Shown here piece by piece: positions 1 to 11,800 of a stretch of 64,000 nucleotides of DNA. The notes under the pieces are model-generated. The model saw only the letters and a program-made list of their open reading frames with translations, did no database searches and was not told the DNA's origin. The translations under genes were made by a program, and so were the position numbers. Each line of letters begins with the position of its first letter. Positions within the stretch are counted from its first letter, which is position 1. Origin of the DNA: Helopsaltes ochotensis (lineage: Eukaryota; Chordata; Aves; Passeriformes; Locustellidae); contig VXBM01000760.1 in NCBI GenBank assembly GCA_013400155.1, positions 179,784 through 243,783 on the forward strand, written 5' to 3'.

Positions 1-2067
1 AGCATCCTTGGGAGGGTAGATGGGGAATACAGGACAGGACTGCAGCGGGGCTGTCATCTGCAGGGCCCCGACAGACAGATCTGAAGTGGTCAGTGAAAAA
101 GCATTGCATATTCCAAACTGGAGATGGAGATGAGCCATTGAAATTCATGAGGTAAATTAATTTTAATATATATGAGAAAGGGAGTGACAATATGCAAGCA
201 GTCATGCTCTGCGTGATGAATTGCAGTCCACTCATATGCAGTGCTTGCAGTAATATCCATTTGCAGTAATATATAATTTTTTTATTATTTGATCTCATAG
301 CTCTTAATTAGCACATTGAATTTTATGGTTGTTTCAGGGCTTGTGGGGACATGACTAGAAATTTTGCGTAAAATCCCTCCCCAAGTGACATAAGAAGCCT
401 CAGTTCAGCAAGTTCAAAATTGAAATGCTCTCTGGCTTTACCTTGGATAAGTAGCTGATGCCACATCTTACTTTTTAAAAGTGTTTTTAAAAGATTTTCA
501 TAGAGGGAGACTTTTCATTTTTTCACGTAAAATTGGCAGGGTTCTCTCTCCCTGAATGCAGAACAGGTTCCTCCTGACTTTCATTGAGGAGAGCCTCAAA
601 CAACCTTTCAGGAAACTCCTCATGAGGTTTTTTTATTGTGAGTATTTCTCAAAGAGGAAAATATTGAGATATATCACAGGTAAGAGCATCATTAACAGCA
701 GTTATGTCTCAAATCTTGCTTCTGAATTAAATGAATGTTATAACACCAAATTTCAATTATGAATTGGGATCTCTAATCTCAGAGAATGTGACAACATTAC
801 ATTGAAACAGATCTGCTAATATGTGGGATGGCTTATCCTTTAATCAGCTCCACTGAGCACAGAGGTGTTTTCCAGGTTCTTTAATAATATTAAGATGACT
901 TGTAAAATCAGATCAAAACAGATGAGATTATATTGACCAAGGGGGGTAGTTCATGCTGTGATTAAAGAAAAAGGCAATGGATGTTCCAGATGACATATTA
1001 GGATAATGAAAATGTGTACAAGAGCAAAGTAAAGAATATTAAAGATTATTAAAGTATTCAGAGAAATAAAAATATCAGAAAATATTATATTATTATGAAA
1101 ATGTTCAGTATTATAAACAAATGCAGTTTCAGCAGTTAGATGGAGAGCAGTTGTAAAATGCAGAACTGCTGACTGAGTTTCTTGGAAAACAATTATGAGG
1201 GCAGAGCTGAAAAACTGGGATCTCTTTTCTTCCAGCTGGGAAATATGTTGAACCATAAAGCTGCAGATCTGTTAGAATAAAGGTTGGCAGCAACCTGCTT
1301 CAGTTGAATAACCTAAACTGTGAAGAATAGCTGAGAGCACAGGAATCGCTTCAACAAAGATTTGGATTCTCCAAGGACTGAAAAAGTGCTAGCAGGATGA
1401 AGTGTGGCTGAGCAACATGATACTTCATTTTTAAGGCATACTTTCATAGCCCCATAGGAAAAGAAGGCTGTAAGCCTTGCCTCAGTTTTGAGGATAACAT
1501 CTAATTCTTCCATTTCCTTACATGCAATTGGAAATGCTGATGCTAAGTGAACATGAAGAGCTCTTGGTGCAGGACTTTTTACAGGCTCCTGTGGTCACGC
1601 TGAGTATTGAGCAAGGAGTTAACAAGAACACTGAAACAGTACTTAATTAAATCATAGAGAGAGAGCATGGAAATATTGCATCAGAGATGAGCAGGTTTTG
1701 TATGCCTTTTAGTAGCTGACAATTTAAAACACAGCATCCCTATTTTCAGCTACCTTACAGACTGAAGTACCTAATTCATTGTGTCTTATGTATCATGTTA
1801 ATGAGTAATTTGACTTGAGCTTCCAGTACGTCCAGTACTTGAGTGGCAAAAAAAACCTGAAGCAGCAAGTTTGAGATCAACTATCTATAAGAAAAATGAG
1901 CTAGCTTAAATTTCATGTCATATTTTATTAGTGGAGAAAAGCAATATAGATATGACAAATAGTTTTTGTATATGCAGAGTTACTGTTACAGGTGCTAGAG
2001 TTTGCTTTGCAAACTGGAAATCTGATTCCTAAGTGATGGAATGGCTTTGACAGACGTTTAAAATTTG
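1..2067. other. Unique AT-rich non-coding DNA
   Basis: No repeat family, RNA gene or coding exon is recognisable here. Open frames are short (the longest about 100 codons, on the minus strand at 951-1256), overlap on both strands and are low in complexity, so they look like chance frames in AT-rich DNA. The first 100 bases are richer in GC than the rest and could be the edge of an element lying outside the window. Confidence 0.6.
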
Positions 2068-2163
2068 GTCCACTTGACACACCTGAAGGATGCCATCTGG
2101 AGAGATCTAGACAGGCTTGAGAAGTGTACCTACAAGAATCTTATATAATTTAACAAGACTGCC
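2068..2163 (+). mobile_element. CR1 non-LTR retrotransposon, 5' piece of a split copy (late ORF2)
   Basis: The stretch corresponds to the part of avian CR1 ORF2 downstream of the reverse-transcriptase core: a ggatgccatctggagaga segment, then gacaggcttgagaagtg, then a diverged 'ttcaacaagg' equivalent. In intact CR1 this runs straight into the motif 'caaggtcctgcacctgggtc', but here that motif (as gttcaaggtgctgcacctgg) only appears at about 2930. The match is from memory of the CR1 consensus and the copy is strongly diverged. The reading frame is broken, so no protein is expected. Confidence 0.6.
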
Positions 2164-2917
2164 ATGGATAACCCAAAATGCTATTTTATTTCTGTCTGTA
2201 CCCATATTGTTTCTGTCTCTTTAAGGCTGGAAACAGGGCCATGGGCTGCCTGGGTTTTTAAAGCTGGAATATGAAAACAGAGTGTGCCTGGACTCATGGT
2301 CTTTTCACTCATGCAGAGTCTCTATCGCTCTCTCCTTTTGGTTTGCTTTCATGTCCCTTCTTCACTTGCCTCTTTTTATTATTTGTATTTAAAGAGCTGA
2401 GGCAGCTTTGGGGATGACTCTGTGCTGCCACACCACAGTCACTCCTGTCCAGCAACAAGGCTGGCTGAAGTGTGAGAAGCATCAAGTTGGCTTCGGCTGA
2501 CTCCTGTCATCTCCTGATGTGAGGAAGGCAAAGTCCCACAGCAAGTTTTAGCCCCTTGCCCCAGAAAATACCAGTCAGAGTTCCAGCTGGTGGGGAAATA
2601 AGAAAGCAAAGGGGGTAAAGGGAAGACTGAAACCACCTTCCCTTTGTTGTTTGAGCCATGCACTCAGCTACAGAGTGCCATCTTGGAAGGGGGCAGTATC
2701 CCACCATTCTGGGTGTTTCACAGTTCCTGTGGTGTTCCTGAGATTTAGCAATTTTGTACCCAGCAGTTATTTACAGCTATTTTGTTTACCTGTTGCTGTT
2801 CATCATGTATATTCTCACCTTTTTACTTATATCTACTCATATTCATTTTTATTGGTGGAAAGGCATTGATTAAACCTCTAGGAGGAGGCAACTCATTCCA
2901 GAATAATTCTTCTTAAG
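2164..2917. mobile_element. Unidentified insertion of about 0.75 kb inside a CR1 copy
   Basis: CR1 sequence stops near 2163 and resumes near 2918 with no CR1 consensus missing, so the DNA between is most simply an insertion. It has some LTR-like traits: a tatttaaagag TATA-like site near 2387, an attaaa polyadenylation-type signal near 2868, and a CA at 2899-2900 that could be a terminus. I could not find a matching target-site duplication or a clear TG start, and I do not recognise the family. Overlapping frames of 66-74 codons here (2439-2869, both strands) look like chance. It may be an old solo LTR or unrelated DNA. Confidence 0.4.
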
Positions 2918-2963
2918 GTGTTAAGGTCAAGTTCAAGGTGCTGCACCTGGGTCAGGACAATCC
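2918..2963 (+). mobile_element. CR1, middle piece of the split copy
   Basis: This short segment carries the well-conserved CR1 motif around gctgcacctgggtcaggaca followed by atcc. It continues the piece ending near 2163 and is itself cut off at 2963 by a second insertion; CR1 sequence resumes at about 3228. Confidence 0.65.
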
Positions 2964-3227
2964 TGTGGGAGGATAGATTATGAGAAATTAGAAATGAGGC
3001 TGCTGGCTCACCTGACCTCATCCCTAATGGGGTGCAATTTTGGAAAAGAGGTGCATCATTAAAGGAAAAGGAGTGTAGAATGCTGAAGTGCATTGACTAA
3101 TCACAAGAGGGTGAAAGGGCACACAGGTGCTGTGCATAAAGCAAAAGGGTACAAAAAGATGTACTGGGGTCTAATAAAATGCTGATACTTGAAACCATTC
3201 ATGACGTCAATTGTGTATCCTCCATCA
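2964..3227 (+). mobile_element. Short solo LTR (264 bp) nested in the CR1 copy
   Basis: The segment starts with TG (TGTGGGAGG) and ends with CA (CCTCCATCA), and these ends form an imperfect inverted repeat as retroviral LTR termini do. An AATAAA signal lies at 3173-3178, about 50 bp before the 3' edge, in the position of an R/U5 boundary. The flanks are acaatcc on the left and taattcc on the right, both matching the same point of the CR1 consensus, so they look like a diverged target-site duplication. No internal retroviral sequence is present, so it is a solo LTR. Its size resembles compact class II LTRs; the family is not identified with certainty. Confidence 0.6.
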
Positions 3228-3897
3228 TAATTCCAGATATCAACAGGTTGAAGGATGAACAGATTGGGAGCAGCCCTGCCGAGATGAGAAGCTGGTCATG
3301 TGCACTCCCAGCCCATGTATCCTGGGCTGCATCCAAAGCAGTGTGATCAGCAGGGGAGGGAGGGGATTCTGCCCCTCTGCTGAGACCTAACCTGGAACCC
3401 TGCATCCATGTCTGGGGTCCCAGCACAGGATGGTCACAGACCTGTTGTAATGAATGCAGAGGAGGGACACCAGGATGATCAGAAGAATGGACCACTTTTC
3501 CTATGGGGAAAAGCTGAGATAACTGGAATTGCTCAGCCTGGAAAAAAGAAGGCTTCAAGGTGACCCTTTGGGGCCTTCCAGTACCTGAAGGGAACTTGCA
3601 GGAAAGATGGGGAAAAATTATTTATGACAGCATGTAGTGACGGGAATGGGGAGAATGTATTCAAATGGAAAGAGAGTAGGTTTAGATTAGGTATTAGAAA
3701 AAAATTCTTTGCTGTGGGGGCACTGAAACACTGGCACAGGGCCCTGCCATGGAAGTGTTCATGGCCAGGTTGGATAGGGCTCTGAGCAACCTCGTTTGAT
3801 TGAAAGTTTTCCTGCCCCTGGAAAGTGGGTTGGAACTAGGTGTTTTTCAGTGTCCTCTTTCAACTCAAACCATTCTAAAATTCTATGGTGATTCTGT
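3228..3897 (+). mobile_element. CR1 non-LTR retrotransposon, 3' end (end of ORF2 and 3' UTR)
   Basis: The sequence follows the avian CR1 3' end in order: gattgggagcagccctg, tcctgggctgcatccaaagc, the gagggaggggattctgcccctctgctgag block, cagcacagga, the gctcagcctggaa block, ttccagtacctgaaggg, the aaattctttgctgtg block, ggccaggttggatagggctc, and a terminal attctatggtgattctg tail. CR1 elements end in short tail repeats instead of poly(A). The reading frame is disrupted (an open frame at 3199-3558 on the opposite strand is a shadow). It is the third piece of the copy that starts at 2068, and the same subfamily is seen again at 55355-56028. Confidence 0.9.
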
Positions 3898-4601
3898 GGC
3901 TAAGAAATAACTTTTAAAAATTTATATTTAGGTGACAAAAAAAAAGGTGAATAAAGTCAGGAATACTACAATATAGGGTTAGGCACAGTGGAGTTTGTTG
4001 TTTTACTGTAATTTGTTTAGGTGTTTAATTCCAGCTATTTTACAGCTCTGTGAATGTTAACTTGATCTATTAGTCAAAAAAAGTTCATTGTGGTTTGGGA
4101 AAAGATGGGAACATTTTCCCAGTCAGTTTTCCAGATGCCAGTGGAAGGTAAAGGAAGTTTGTTCTTTCTGAATTAGCTAATATGTGGTATCTACTATACA
4201 GCTAAATCACACTGTAGAGAGAGGTAGTTAACATACAGCATTCATAGCATGTAATAAGAACACAATTTCAGTGCTGAGCATCGAATGAAGGCATTGCAGC
4301 TGGTAATCAGAAAATGTGTTCTAGTGTGCCTTAAAATATGACTTTCAGACTGAGCTTTTTATAAATACATTGATTAAAACATGGGAATTTTAAAATGAAG
4401 CAAGATGCTTTAACTCACCTTTTAGGTTTCCAAGTATAAAAAAGAAGTTAATGCTTTTCATTTTCTTAATGTACTAGAGATGCTTAAATAATAGGGAAGA
4501 TTGGAAAAGGTTATTTTGACAATTTCTGTGTCTACTTGATGAAATACGGAATGGAATCTATAGAAGGGCTCACACCTTTATTAATCTTCTGCTACATGGA
4601 C
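3898..4601. other. Unique AT-rich non-coding DNA
   Basis: I see no recognised repeat, gene or RNA in this stretch between the CR1 tail and the LTR. The last five bases (tggac, 4597-4601) are the left copy of the LTR's target-site duplication. Confidence 0.55.
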
Positions 4602-5434
4602 TGTTGGGGTTGGATTTGTTTTTCTTTTTTTCCTCCTTATAGAATTTTCTTCCCCCACCTAAGTCACTAGAAGACTAATTGCTGGGTGCTTATGGGTGCT
4701 TGACCGAAGCAGAGAAGTGGCCAAAAGAGAGTGTAACACCGCTTTTTTGGGCTCTGACAGTTTTCTCTCTGAGGGGAAAAAAAAAAGTACCTAGGTCTGG
4801 GGCAGGTAAAGGACGGGGCTAGGGGAAATTTCACTCTCTTGCTCTTGGCATCAGAGAGAGGACGGCCAGGCCGCTCTTGCTGCAGGAGGAGTTCATTGTC
4901 ACCACCAGGTCCGGTCCTGAGGAATCTGCCATCATCTCCTCGTGTGCCCAGGAGCTCTGAGCTCTCCTCCTCCTGCCCTGCTGGAGCTGGGCCGGCGCTG
5001 TCCCACCGCCGCTGCTTCCTCGGCACTGCTGTGGGGCTTTTCACTACGCTGTGCCCTGCCCCCCCTGCCCGGCCAGGACATCCCTGCTTTTCCAGCTATC
5101 ACCGACAGAGCTTCTCATCTCACCCACCAGCCCGGGATTTCCCACCGTTCCAGCTTGGTACTCTCGGAGTCCCACACCAGAATCAGACTGCCCTCGGGCT
5201 CTGTGAAGCAAAGTCCCTCAAGGTCCCTGGGTCTGTTTACTGTCAATGCTGTAGTTGTTGTTGTTTGTTTGTCTTGTTATGCATACTAGTAAAGAACTGT
5301 TATTCCTATTCCCATACCTCTGCCTGAAAGCCCCTTTAATTTTCTAAATTATAAATTGGAGGGATGTTTGAATTCTCCATTCCAAAGGGAGGTTCTGCCC
5401 TCCCTAACAGATACCTGTCTTTCAAATCAAGATA
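4602..5434 (+). mobile_element. Solo LTR of an endogenous retrovirus (about 833 bp, ERVL-like)
   Basis: The element begins TGTTGGGGTTGG and ends ...aagaTA, a probable mutated TG...CA pair. It is flanked by a perfect 5-bp target duplication, tggac, at 4597-4601 and 5435-5439 (six bases, atggac, if the shared A is counted), and 5-bp duplications are typical of ERVL-type elements. The body has a GC-rich promoter-like centre, then tgtttactgtcaatgctg, and agtaaagaactgttattcct, where agtaaa stands in for the polyadenylation signal. I recognise this from songbird LTRs, in the sense orientation. Open frames of 115-162 codons on both strands (4667-5327) come only from the GC-rich LTR body and are not genes. 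No retroviral internal region is adjacent. Confidence 0.85.
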
Positions 5435-7741
5435 TGGACACTGCATCTCATGTTTATATTCTAGACTGAAATGGGGTTTTGACTTTGACTCTGGATTGAA
5501 ATTAAAAAAATATGTGCTTGTAGGCAAATAATCCCAATTTGTTGACTCTTGAGAACTTGCTTAGGTAGTGATGTGAATTTAAATATCATTTCTGCAATTT
5601 TTTCTTATGAGTTCTCAACATTCCAAATTCCTCATATCTTTATGATAGCATCCTTTCAGCCATATTGTGTAACTGTGGTACTTTGTATTCCTTCTCTGTT
5701 GTGGTTTTTGTGGGAACCTAATCTGCAAATCCAGGTCTTCTTCATTTCATTCAGGAAGGAAACGAGAAGTCAAATAACAAATATCCATTTTGCTTCATTC
5801 TACCTGGTCTGTAGCCTACACAACCACAGGTATTTGACTTTTACTTACTTCAAGAATAACCAAAGAACCTTTATCATTAAAATAGTTGTGCAGTGTGTTG
5901 TCACACAATTATATTCTCCATTGCAAGACTGCAGTCCAAGGATTGATAGGAGAAGAGGTCCATCAGGATTAGGAAGGATAGTAAACAAACCAAAGGCATT
6001 TTTTAATGTTAGATCTTCGCCATTGTCTCTGAGCATGGACTGAGCCTTGAAAGCTTTTCTGTGAGTCAAGAATAAATCTAGCATTTATGTCATTCCACAC
6101 AGGGCTAGTGCCAGTGAACATACCTTTTTTTCTCAGTCAGTTAATATGATCTTTAACAAGCTGTGGACAAAATTTTGATTTCACCAAAACAATTGGGTGC
6201 TGCACTTCCTGGAACAGCGTTTACTGTATGGTTTAACATTTTTGGATTGCACACCTCTAAATGTCTGTGGCCTATGAAACATCCAGCATACTTCTTGGTT
6301 TTAGATTATGGGGTTTTTTAGGATAAACATTATATTTTAAAAGTAAATCAGTGTTCCGCATCAAAGCTAGATAAAGAGTGTACCTTTAGGGTTGTAGTTT
6401 TCAGGAGCTAAATCTTGAGATGATTTTTTTTCAGTCTCTTTCTGGACAATAAAATTGTTCCTTGTTATCATTCATTCTGCCTCTAGTGTCTGATTTTTTT
6501 TTTTCTTTCTTCATATGCAAGTCTATTAGTCATTCAACTTTGAGTCATTGCTTCCAGTGTATCACCAGTTAGCAGGTTACCGGCTTTTGTGGTACCCTTG
6601 ACAAACCTTACCACAGTACTTTTGGCTGGGAATTTTGGACACAGCTTAAGTTGGCTGAAAGTCAAAAAAACCCAGGCAATGTTAATCTCCAGAGACACGG
6701 ATGAAAATAATTCAGATAACTAGAAATACCTAGTTGGGTGCCTACGCTTTCTGTCTCTTCTTTCCCTCTGTGCAGCTCTGCAAGGTATGTCTTCACATTC
6801 CTTATTTAGGCTTACTGTTGCAAAATATTGTGAAGACTTAGCCAAGGTCATTCATTAAAATGTGGAAGAGGAGATGCAGTGACAAGCAGTAGTGACAGCA
6901 GGTTCCTCTCCATGACAATGTGTTGTTGACATACTGTATTTATATGAAGAATACATATGAAGAGCTGAAATACTTCTAGATATCTTTCAGTTACACGGGC
7001 TGAACATTCCCAAGTTCTGAAGACTTGTGTGTATCACAATTATATTGTCTGATTTCAATATGCTATCTCATAATCAGAGAAATATCCTCATATTTCCTTT
7101 GTCTTAATAAGTCTTGTGTAGACCTTTTCCAGGAAGTAAGTCTTTTTGGTTAAAATTGATTTCTCAGCCAAATAGAAAAGAAGGAACATGAATAAAGAGA
7201 GCAAAAATCATGTCTTGGAGGGACGCAGTTTGTTTGCCTAAGTTTAGATTGATTTATCTGAATACTTCAATATTTTTCAGGTTCACATTTTCTGGAGTAC
7301 AGCAAAAAAAAAAAAATTGTTTTCTGCCATAGAAAAATGTTGAACAACCTACTGAAAATGTCCTCAGTGCACATTTGTGTTTCCCTGCTGTCTGCTTTTT
7401 CTATCTCCCAGCATTAAATACAATGCTGACAAAGGTCAATTCCCTTGTTCTTTTTGCAAAAAGGAGTATTTTATCCTGTTACATTGTATGGACAAGACCA
7501 CACAAGATGCTTTGTGATTGGGAAGATATGGTTCTACCTGTAAGGAATTCTTCAGATTAGGTTATATTGAAGCTCTGAGAAAGTGGCAGGGGGAAAAATG
7601 CTTGTTAATGTCTAGTTTTGTCCCTTCAAGAGCAGTGCCTTGCAGAAGGACAAGGCTGTTCAAGCTGGGAGGAGCAGTACAGGATCAAACCTTATTAAAA
7701 AGGAAGGTAGTCCTATTCTGGAACTAGCCAGTGGATTTACA
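5435..7741. other. Unique AT-rich non-coding DNA
   Basis: No recognisable repeat or gene. A 164-codon plus-strand frame at 5549-6043 opens from TTG, reads into lower-complexity AT-rich DNA and has no domain I recognise, so I treat it as chance. A short patch near 6820-6880 faintly recalls the MIR core but is too weak to call. Confidence 0.5.
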
Positions 7742-8847
7742 TGGCAAGATTTTATTTGTGAGGTGGGGGTGGCTTCTGCGCCAAGCTTCTAGAAGCTTCA
7801 CTCTTGTCAGATGGAGCCAGTGCCATCCAGCTCCAAGAAAGACATTCCACTGGCCAAGAGAGACATCTCTGGGATCAGTAGCATCTTCTGGGATAGCCTA
7901 CTGAAGAATGAGAAAAACTGCTGTGCACAACAGCCTGCAGAGAAGTAAGAGTATGTGAGAAAAACAGACCTGTAGACACCAAGGCCAGCCAAGAAGGAGA
8001 GAGAGAAGATGCTCCAGGCACTGGACCAGAGATTCCCCTGCAGCCCTGGAGAAGACCATGGTGAGGCAGGTTGTTCCCCCTTAACCTATGAAGGTCCGAG
8101 GTGGAGCAGATATCCACCTGTAGCCCATGGAGGACCCCTTTGTGGAGCAAGTGATTACATAAAGGAGGCTGTGACCATGTGGAGGTCACACACTGGAGCA
8201 GGCTCCTGGCAGAACTTGTGGCCCTGTGGAGAGGGGAACCCATGCTGGGGCAGTTTTACTGGCAGGATTTGTGAACCCACGGGGAATCCATGCTGGAGCA
8301 GGCTGTTCATGAGGGATGAACCATGTGGAAGGCACCCATGCTGGATCAGATTGTGAAGAATTGCAGCCCCTGGTAAGGACCAACATGGGAAAAGCTTGTG
8401 AATGACTGTTTCCCATGGGAGGGACCATCCACTTCATCAGGAGAAGAATGTGAGGGGTCCCACCTCTGAGGAGAAAGGAGCATCAGAGACAACATGTGAT
8501 GAATTGACTATAGCCACCATTCCCCACAGCCCTCCATCACTGTGGAGGGAAGAGAGAGAGAATCTGGAGGTGATTGTTTTCTTTTTTTTTCAGGAAAAAG
8601 GGAAGAGAGGGGGAGAGGGTGTTTTGAGATTTGGGTTTATTTCCTATTATGCCATTGAAGTAATTTCCCTGGCTTAAGTCTGTTTTGCACGTGACAGTGA
8701 GGATAAAGGTAATTAAGGGATCTCTCCCTGCCCTGAACTTGACCTCCTGTCCTTGTATTTTCTCTCCCCTCTGCAACCGAGGAGGAGAGGAGGGATTAGA
8801 GCAAGTTTGGTGGACACTTAGGACCTACCCAGGGTCAACACACCACA
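7742..8847 (+). mobile_element. Long LTR of an endogenous retrovirus (about 1.1 kb, ERVL-like)
   Basis: The stretch starts TGGCAAGATTTTATTTGTGAG and ends ggtcaacacaccaCA, an ending characteristic of an abundant avian LTR family, and it is followed by no retroviral internal sequence. Its middle carries a run of similar units of about 48-50 bp, each built around a catgctggagcag-like anchor, near 8191, 8241, 8289 and 8338. A run of Ts near 8581 precedes a gaagtaattt/ctgttttgca U5-like section. I found no clear target duplication (ttaca on the left, cattc on the right), so the ends may be eroded by a few bases. Frames of 83-122 codons on both strands (7875-8437) arise because the tandem unit is close to a multiple of three. 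Confidence 0.8.
8090..8440 (+). repeat. Internal tandem array of about 48-50-bp units within the LTR
   Basis: At least four diverged units share an anchor resembling catgctggagcagg followed by a gtggaagg/tgtgaacc-like segment, with anchors at roughly 8191, 8241, 8289 and 8338 and weaker ones outside. The array is part of the LTR at 7742-8847 and I recall it in the family generally, so it is not a local expansion. Confidence 0.6.
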
Positions 8848-11800
8848 CATTCCCATACTATCAGAGATGAGGGAAGATAATTTTTCTGATCCAAATCTTA
8901 ATTTATTTTTTAAAAATGTAAAGAGGGAAGAACTAGGAGATGTCAAAGTTTGCAATACCTTAAGGTCTGTCTGATTTCCTAGTCATTTCATAAATGAAAC
9001 AGTGATTTCTTTTTTTTTTTTTTTCTGTAGGAAGCCTGATATAACTGAAATATTTATTTGACTTAAACACTGCCACTAAGGTCATTGTCATGTCTGATGT
9101 GACCTATGTATTATCTAGTGAAAAGAAAATGCATTTTTCTCTGCTTTTCCTGCTTTTTCCATGACACCATTTCTGTCCTTTAATAAATACATAAATACTG
9201 ACCTCTGGGTTCTCTTAGAGATGTAACTGGAGTAGTTACCTATGGTACTTGCACTGATTCTTCAAGGAGTATTGTGGCACCTTCCTCATCAGACCTAGCT
9301 AGCTCAGCTAGTCCAGAGCCACCCCTGCTATCTTCTGACCCAGTGGTGTCTAGCAGATGCAGAAACCCAGGAGGTATGAACAGTGAGAGTTTTTTTGGGC
9401 CTTGACCCAAGTTTGTTTGACTTTAAGCTACTGGAAAGCCAGTAGGATCCGATGACTTGGAAAGGCTTCTTTCTGGTTCTTTTTGTACGCAGAAATTGCA
9501 GTAGTGATTTATCACCTCTCATCTCTTGCTCCTTGCTGCACCCCTCTGCCCTCTAGGAAATCAAGGTTTGCTTGAATAAGCCCATGTGGAAGCAGCATCA
9601 AATTTTCCTTTTCTGCAGGGAATCAAAAGCTCTGTACTTTATGCCTGTCTCCTGTAGCTATAACTGTGTGAGATCAACAGTAGCAGCAGTAAGAGAAAAT
9701 AAATAAATAAATAAAAAAGAAAACCCAATCTAATAGGGTTTAACTGTGTTTTTGGAGGAGGCATCTCTAGGCGGCAGCTCAGCATTTCTCCAGGGAAATA
9801 ATTGTCTGAATTTCATTGAGAGGAGTTCTAGAAAGAAAACTTGTGAATGAATGATTGCTTCCATTTTAGGATGTGACAGTAATCTTTTGACTGGCTTCTG
9901 TGAAGACTCAAATTCTCCTTAATCCTGCAGAATATTAGACAACAGAACATTCTTGAGATTTGACCCTTTTTTATAGCAGCTTTTCCTGTTTCTATAACTG
10001 TTTCTGCTGCATTTCCAGATCTTGCTTTGTATCTTTCACATTTGAAACATTCATCCATTTTGTCAGTTCTCAGGATACATGAATGCAGGAGTGTTTGACA
10101 ACTCAAAGTGACTAATGAAAAACCATTTTCAAAATATGGCATTTTTTTCCAAAGTGATGTCTTTTAAAGACACATAATCTATGTGCATGTAAATTTTTGA
10201 AGGGTCCAGCAAGAGGAGCACTACTTTTTTTTGAAAATGAGACCTGGCACATACAGTCCCCTTTACACACTGGTTTTAATGGTGAGAGGTACTTTTGATT
10301 TTGGGAGTGGAGAATGACAAGAGTGTTGAGCATGATGAAACACTGTTCCTCCTCCTGTTTTGTGTTGATTCTTCATTCATGGTGGTGTAGGATGCTATGG
10401 TGTAGGTGTCCTGCTTAGCACCCACAGCCCAACAACCTCAGACCTACTTTTCTTCTACCTTTTTTTGTGGGCAAGCCCTGTCCAGTCAGGGGAAAAAGCT
10501 TGTTGTAAGACAGTGAGAAAAGGAATGGTAGCTTAAGCTTACAGAAGAAATTCAAGAGTAATGTGAAATTTCCATTAAAGCACCAAAATAGTAACAAGAT
10601 GGAGTAAGAAGCAAATGAAAAATCAAGAATTCATATTGACAACATATTACCCCCTTCCTTGCCTTGCCTTGTCTCCTGTCCCCTCCCCTTCCTCCACCCC
10701 CTTCCCTTCTCCTCCGCCTCCTGTATTACACTGAGGAAACTAAATTATTTGGACTTAATTAGGCTGAGTGCTGCATGGGGATGGCAGTGAAAGAGCTCCC
10801 ATCCTCAAAATGCTGCTGAACTAGGAAATATAATTTATTTATGTGTTTCCATTCTGTTCAGTAAAGCTAAGGAGGTTAGCAAAAGTTTCAGAAGAAAGAT
10901 TAATTTTTTTTTTTCTGGAGTACTGAGGGGGTGTGTGTAGAAATATTTTCACTAAAGGACAGCAAGATTTGAAGATAATACTTGTTGTTTGACATCGTGC
11001 TTACCTGTGGATACTTAAGTGTCTTCTGAAAGAAGTAAAGTCAAAAAAATGATGAAGAGGCTCAGAACTAAACTCTATGCTTCTAACATGTAGCTCTGCA
11101 AATGCCAAAGTCCAGAAACTGAATACTGAATCCAGACAGTGTTGGATATGCTCTATCATTCTGCTGACATCATCTCTGGAGCCAGAAATCAGGCAGGCAC
11201 CACCCAATACATTGTACAAAGTTGGGCCCTGTAGGATTGTGATTCTAATTGGAGCACAAGCTAAGACCCAGTCAGCTGGAAAATCTCAGGTTGAGGAAAC
11301 ACTTTGAATTTGTTGTGTCCAATGTACACATTGAAATTTCAGTTCTTTCTGTCTGTTGCCTATCTTGTTAGGTTATTTGTCTAGCAAACAAGCACTTTTT
11401 GTTCTGCTCCCACTTTCAAGGAAAAATCTGTATTTTTAATTCATGTAAAATACTGTGAGGACTTCATTGTATCTGTAATGGTATATTTCATCAGTGTTTT
11501 CAGTTTCAAGCTGAATCAAGAATTGTGCCACATGATGAATAAATTTTCATGTGCTTTTCTCATAATTTTCATGTTTCATCAGAGGTTGAAAAATCAGACT
11601 GCTTCTGCAGTTCACTGAATTGACCTTTTATATATCACAACACACTACATAGAGCAAAACATTTTCCCCCTTCTTGGATGCATTTCTATAGTACCACCAA
11701 GTGTAAATTGTCCTTCTTACTGCTTTTGGTAACACTGCGGTGTATTTCTAGCACTTTCTACTGGAGCTAATTTAACAAAACTCCTTATACCCAAAGGATG

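Noticed and set aside
4839..5327. 162-codon plus-strand frame rich in Pro/Ser/Cys
   Set aside because: It lies inside the GC-rich body of the solo LTR at 4602-5434, has overlapping frames in other phases and strands, and shows no domain.
5549..6043. 164-codon plus-strand frame
   Set aside because: It starts at TTG, has AT-driven composition, no splice or promoter context, and an opposite-strand frame over its end.
6820..6880. Possible second MIR-like core
   Set aside because: Only one short block (cttagccaaggtcattcatt) resembles MIR; there is no supporting block on either side.
7875..8437. Three overlapping frames of 83-122 codons
   Set aside because: They come from the tandem array of the LTR, whose unit length is near a multiple of three.
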